Shown: positions 30,743-33,046 of the stretch, piece by piece
Layout of the letters: each line of letters opens with the position of its first letter
Position numbering within the stretch: the first letter of the stretch is position 1
Source: Armatimonadota bacterium
GTDB lineage: Bacteria > Armatimonadota > Zipacnadia > Zipacnadales > FEN-943
Reading direction: 5' to 3'
DNA: 33,046 nucleotides
Assembly: GCA_003170595.1 (NCBI GenBank)
Contig: PMZA01000125.1
Coordinates: 1 to 33,046, forward strand
Position numbers and translations under genes: made by a program
The notes under the pieces: generated by a model
Database searches by the model: none
What the model saw: only the letters and a program-made list of their open reading frames with translations
What the model was told of the DNA's origin: nothing

Positions 30743-31747
30743 ATGCCACACGTCATCGCCTTAGGTGAAGCACTCATCGATTTCGTTAGCCTCGAGAAGG
30801 GTGTCACTCTCGAGCAGTCGCCCGGCTTCGAGAAAGCCGCCGGTGGCGCTCCGGCCAACGTTGCCGCGGGCGTCGCCATCATGGGCACCTCCGCCGGTTT
30901 CGTCGGCAAGGTCGGCGACGACTTCTGCGGACGTTTCATCAAGGAGGTCCTCTTCGACGCAGGCGTCGACCTCACCAACTTCGTCCTCGACCCCGGTCAC
31001 CACACCCAGCTCGCCTTCGTCACCGTCCTCGCCGACGGCAGCCCCGACTTCACCTTCTATGTCCCCGAGGCCGCCGATACCCAGCTCGGCATCGGCGATC
31101 TCAACGCCGAGTACATCGCCTCCGCCGACATCTTCCACTTCGGCTCCATCAGCCTCATCAACGAGCCCATCCGCCTCGCCACCTTCCGCGCCATCGAAAT
31201 CGCCGCCGACGCGGGATGCCTCATCAGCTACGATCCCAACCTCCGCCCGCCCCTGTGGCCCGACCTCGAGACCGCCCGTCGCGAGATAACCGCCGCCATC
31301 GAGCTGTGCGACGTGATGAAGCTCTCCGAGAACGAACTTCAGTTCATCACCGGCGAGTCCGACCTCGCGACGGGTGCCGCGCAGATCCTCGCCAAGGGCC
31401 CCGAACTCGTCGCGGTCACTGTCGGCGCCGAGGGTTGCTATTACATGAACGGCCAGACGCAGGGCATGCTCAAGGGCTTCACGGTCCCTGTCGAGGAGAC
31501 CACCGGCTGCGGGGATGCCTTCGTCGCGGGCATGCTCGTCAAGCTTTTCGAACTGATGAAAGATGGCCGCGAACCCGGCGACCTGGAGGACGAAGAACTC
31601 ATCCCGGCGCTGTCCTTCGCCAACGCGGCCGGAGCCTTGACAGCCACTGGCAAAGGGGCTATACCTTCGCTGCCTCCGAGGGACGAGGTCGAGGAATTCC
31701 TCCGCGACCGCCTGCCAGAATACTTCGGCGAAGAAGATCCCGACTAG
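30743..31747 (+). CDS. PfkB-family carbohydrate kinase (fructokinase-like)
   Basis: A 334-aa ribokinase/fructokinase-family enzyme. Start MPHVIALGEALIDFVSLEKG is the typical PfkB N-terminus; AAGGAPANVAAGVAIMG is signature 1. VGKVGDDFCGRFIKEVL and SYDPNLRPPLWPD, typical of fructokinases, follow, then KLSENELQFITGE and the catalytic TTGCGDAFVAGML near residues 255-267. ATG at 30743 has GGGAGGAA 8 nt upstream; the open frame extends back through the repeat region, which is not coding. With the class II aldolase immediately downstream it could supply a fructose/tagatose-type sugar phosphate; the substrate is inferred only. A second PfkB kinase lies upstream and is clearly diverged. Confidence 0.92.
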   Translation: MPHVIALGEALIDFVSLEKGVTLEQSPGFEKAAGGAPANVAAGVAIMGTSAGFVGKVGDDFCGRFIKEVLFDAGVDLTNFVLDPGHHTQLAFVTVLADGSPDFTFYVPEAADTQLGIGDLNAEYIASADIFHFGSISLINEPIRLATFRAIEIAADAGCLISYDPNLRPPLWPDLETARREITAAIELCDVMKLSENELQFITGESDLATGAAQILAKGPELVAVTVGAEGCYYMNGQTQGMLKGFTVPVEETTGCGDAFVAGMLVKLFELMKDGREPGDLEDEELIPALSFANAAGALTATGKGAIPSLPPRDEVEEFLRDRLPEYFGEEDPD

Positions 31748-31821
31748 CGCACCGTAGGGCGCAGTAGCGCATCGTTTGCCGAAGGGCAACCATCAACCGA
31801 CATGAAGAGGGGTGTACCTGT

Positions 31822-32808
31822 ATGCCGTTGGTAACCAGCAATGAAGTCCTCAAGCCCGCCCTCGACGGGCACTACGCTGTCGGCGCCTTCAACGCCAACA
31901 ACCTCGAAAGCGTGCAGGCCACGATCGAAGCTTGTCAGGAGCACGAGTCTCCGGTCATCCTCCAGGTCAGCCAGGGCGCCATCGGTTACGCCGGCCTCGA
32001 GGAAGCGTCCGCCATCGTCCGCATCGTCGCTGAGAAGTCGCGCATCCCGGTGGTCCTCCACCTCGATCACGGCACCAGCTACGAACAGAATGTCCAGTGC
32101 CTCCGCGCCGGCTTCACCTCGCTCATGTACGACGGCGCCAAGGAACCCTACGAGGTCAACTGCAAGACCAGCGCGGAGATCGTTCGCATGGCCCACGCCG
32201 TCGGCCTCCAGCTTGAGTGCGAACTCGGCATCATCCCCAAGATCGAGGACTTCCTCACCTCCGACAGCCTCATCCCCCTCGTCGAGGGCAAGACCGACGA
32301 CGTCTGCAGCCTCATGGACCCGAGCCAGTGCTCGAAGCTCCATTCCCAGTTCACCGACCCCGACCAGGCCAAGGATTTCTGGATGAAGACCGGTTGCGAC
32401 AGCATGGCCGTCTCCATCGGCGCGATCCACGGCATGCCCGCCAAGGGCGCTCACCTCGACTTCGCCCGCATCCAGGCGATCATGGACCTCATCTCGATCC
32501 CCCTGGTGCTCCACGGCTCCTCGGGCATCGCGATGGAAGACGTCAAGCGCGCGTGCGAGATGGGCGTGTGCAAGGTCAACGTGGCGACCGCTCTCAGCCA
32601 GGCCTTCGTGCAGGGGATGTGCGTGGTCCTGAAAGATAAGCCGAACGAGAAGGACTTCCGCAAGGTCCTCGGGCCGGCCAAGGAATACATCAAGCGCGAG
32701 ATCGAGAAGTACCTGCCGATCTTCGGGTGCGAGGGCAAGGCTTACACGGCGGGTTGGTCGCCGACGGGGCCGGTTGCTCCCAAGATCACGAAAGAATCGG
32801 TTGAATAG
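31822..32808 (+). CDS. Class II fructose/tagatose-bisphosphate aldolase family protein
   Basis: A 328-aa Zn-dependent class II aldolase. Family marks: MPLVTSNEVLKPALDGHYAV, then GAFNANNLESVQA; VVLHLDHG with base Asp82 and Zn-ligand His83; Glu134 in LECELG; Zn ligands His203 in GAIHGM and His231 in LVLHGSSG; KVNVATAL for the phosphate site. An insert of roughly 30 residues around 143-175 between the ELG loop and the DPDQA helix is longer than in the E. coli-type tagatose-bisphosphate enzymes. ATG at 31822 has GAGGGG about 9 nt upstream. It follows the fructokinase-like gene by 75 nt, suggesting a two-gene sugar-phosphate unit. Exact sugar specificity cannot be set from sequence. A clear terminator follows. 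Confidence 0.92.
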   Translation: MPLVTSNEVLKPALDGHYAVGAFNANNLESVQATIEACQEHESPVILQVSQGAIGYAGLEEASAIVRIVAEKSRIPVVLHLDHGTSYEQNVQCLRAGFTSLMYDGAKEPYEVNCKTSAEIVRMAHAVGLQLECELGIIPKIEDFLTSDSLIPLVEGKTDDVCSLMDPSQCSKLHSQFTDPDQAKDFWMKTGCDSMAVSIGAIHGMPAKGAHLDFARIQAIMDLISIPLVLHGSSGIAMEDVKRACEMGVCKVNVATALSQAFVQGMCVVLKDKPNEKDFRKVLGPAKEYIKREIEKYLPIFGCEGKAYTAGWSPTGPVAPKITKESVE

Positions 32809-32831
32809 TAATCACCGCGGCCGGCAAAAGC

Positions 32832-32868
32832 AGCGGGGGCCTCTCTTCGAGGCCCCCGCTCGTCTTTT
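32832..32868 (+). terminator. Intrinsic terminator after the aldolase gene
   Basis: A perfect 12-bp stem AGCGGGGGCCTC/GAGGCCCCCGCT with a 5-nt loop (TCTTC), followed by CGTCTTTTGT. It starts 24 nt after the aldolase stop codon. Confidence 0.85.
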
Positions 32869-32902
32869 GTGCTATCGAATTTCCACTGCGCCCCGCAACG
32901 TT

Positions 32903-33046
32903 TGTCATCCTGAGAGCGACGTCTTGGGTCGCCGCAGGATCTCCTTTTGGCTCTGCCTCGCCGCCTACCACCTGTCGCTCGCGTCGGATGCGTCCCGTCG
33001 GCGAGCTCTCTGCGACGCGGCCGCAGCCGCCGTAGGCGGCGTGGGG
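32903..33046. repeat. Fold-back repeat, TGTCATCCTGAGG family, copy 4 (right end not seen)
   Basis: Left arm TGTCATCCTGAGAGCGACG followed by GCAGGATCTCCTTTTGGC. The matching right arm had not appeared by the window edge, so the copy is either cut by the window or incomplete. The end of the window shows no coding region I can support. Confidence 0.6.

Overview
The window is about 33 kb of high-GC bacterial DNA, densely coding, with neighbouring genes often facing opposite ways. No rRNA, tRNA or transposase was recognised. Several signs point to the Armatimonadota/Planctomycetota-type phyla, with Armatimonadota the best guess. These are a C-terminal H-X9-DG protein with the 'CTSNIKQ...MYAQDHDE' style of these phyla, a PEP-CTERM surface protein, a DUF4159 protein, a small dockerin-like secreted protein, a neutral-ceramidase-like protein, a short-form S-adenosylhomocysteine hydrolase and many dispersed fold-back repeats. 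This placement is inferred from family content; no marker gene fixes it.

Layout. 1-1.4 kb: a soluble orphan histidine kinase. 1.5-5.1 kb (minus strand): a small secreted protein, then an operon of FtsX/MacB-like permease, ATPase and thioredoxin-like envelope protein. 5.2-6.0 kb (minus): a sugar-phosphate isomerase/epimerase-type TIM barrel. 6.1-7.5 kb: a visibly lower-GC accessory island. It carries a series of palindromic sites at 77-79 bp steps in front of a two-gene unit: a winged-helix/minimal-nucleotidyltransferase fusion and a HEPN-like protein. 7.8-8.2 kb (minus): an orphan PII protein. 8.4-11.2 kb: a dockerin-like protein, a small membrane protein and a membrane hybrid histidine kinase. 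11.3-12.7 kb (minus): the ceramidase-like protein. 13-15 kb: queA and the PEP-CTERM protein. 15.1-18.3 kb (minus): a four-gene operon of a coiled-coil protein, an unknown protein, an SPFH/zinc-ribbon protein and a secreted H-X9-DG protein. 18.4-21.2 kb: a translationally coupled VWA membrane protein and DUF4159 protein. 21.3-24.1 kb: a tandem pair of secreted paralogues whose first 108 nt are identical. 24.3-32.8 kb: a sugar/cell-envelope block of dTDP-4-dehydrorhamnose-reductase-like protein, GHMP sugar kinase, S-adenosylhomocysteine hydrolase, a WecA-like-membrane-domain/TagA-type glycosyltransferase fusion, two PfkB kinases and a class II aldolase.

Four points stand out. (1) The palindrome array plus the atypical wHTH-nucleotidyltransferase/HEPN pair may be a self-regulated toxin-antitoxin or defence-like unit. 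(2) The glycosyltransferase fusion has a membrane half that looks like a WecA/TagO phosphosugar transferase stripped of its catalytic aspartates. (3) The secreted paralogues appear to have had their 5' ends homogenised. (4) A PfkB gene has ATA where the start codon should be. At least three families of fold-back repeats fill most gaps between genes.
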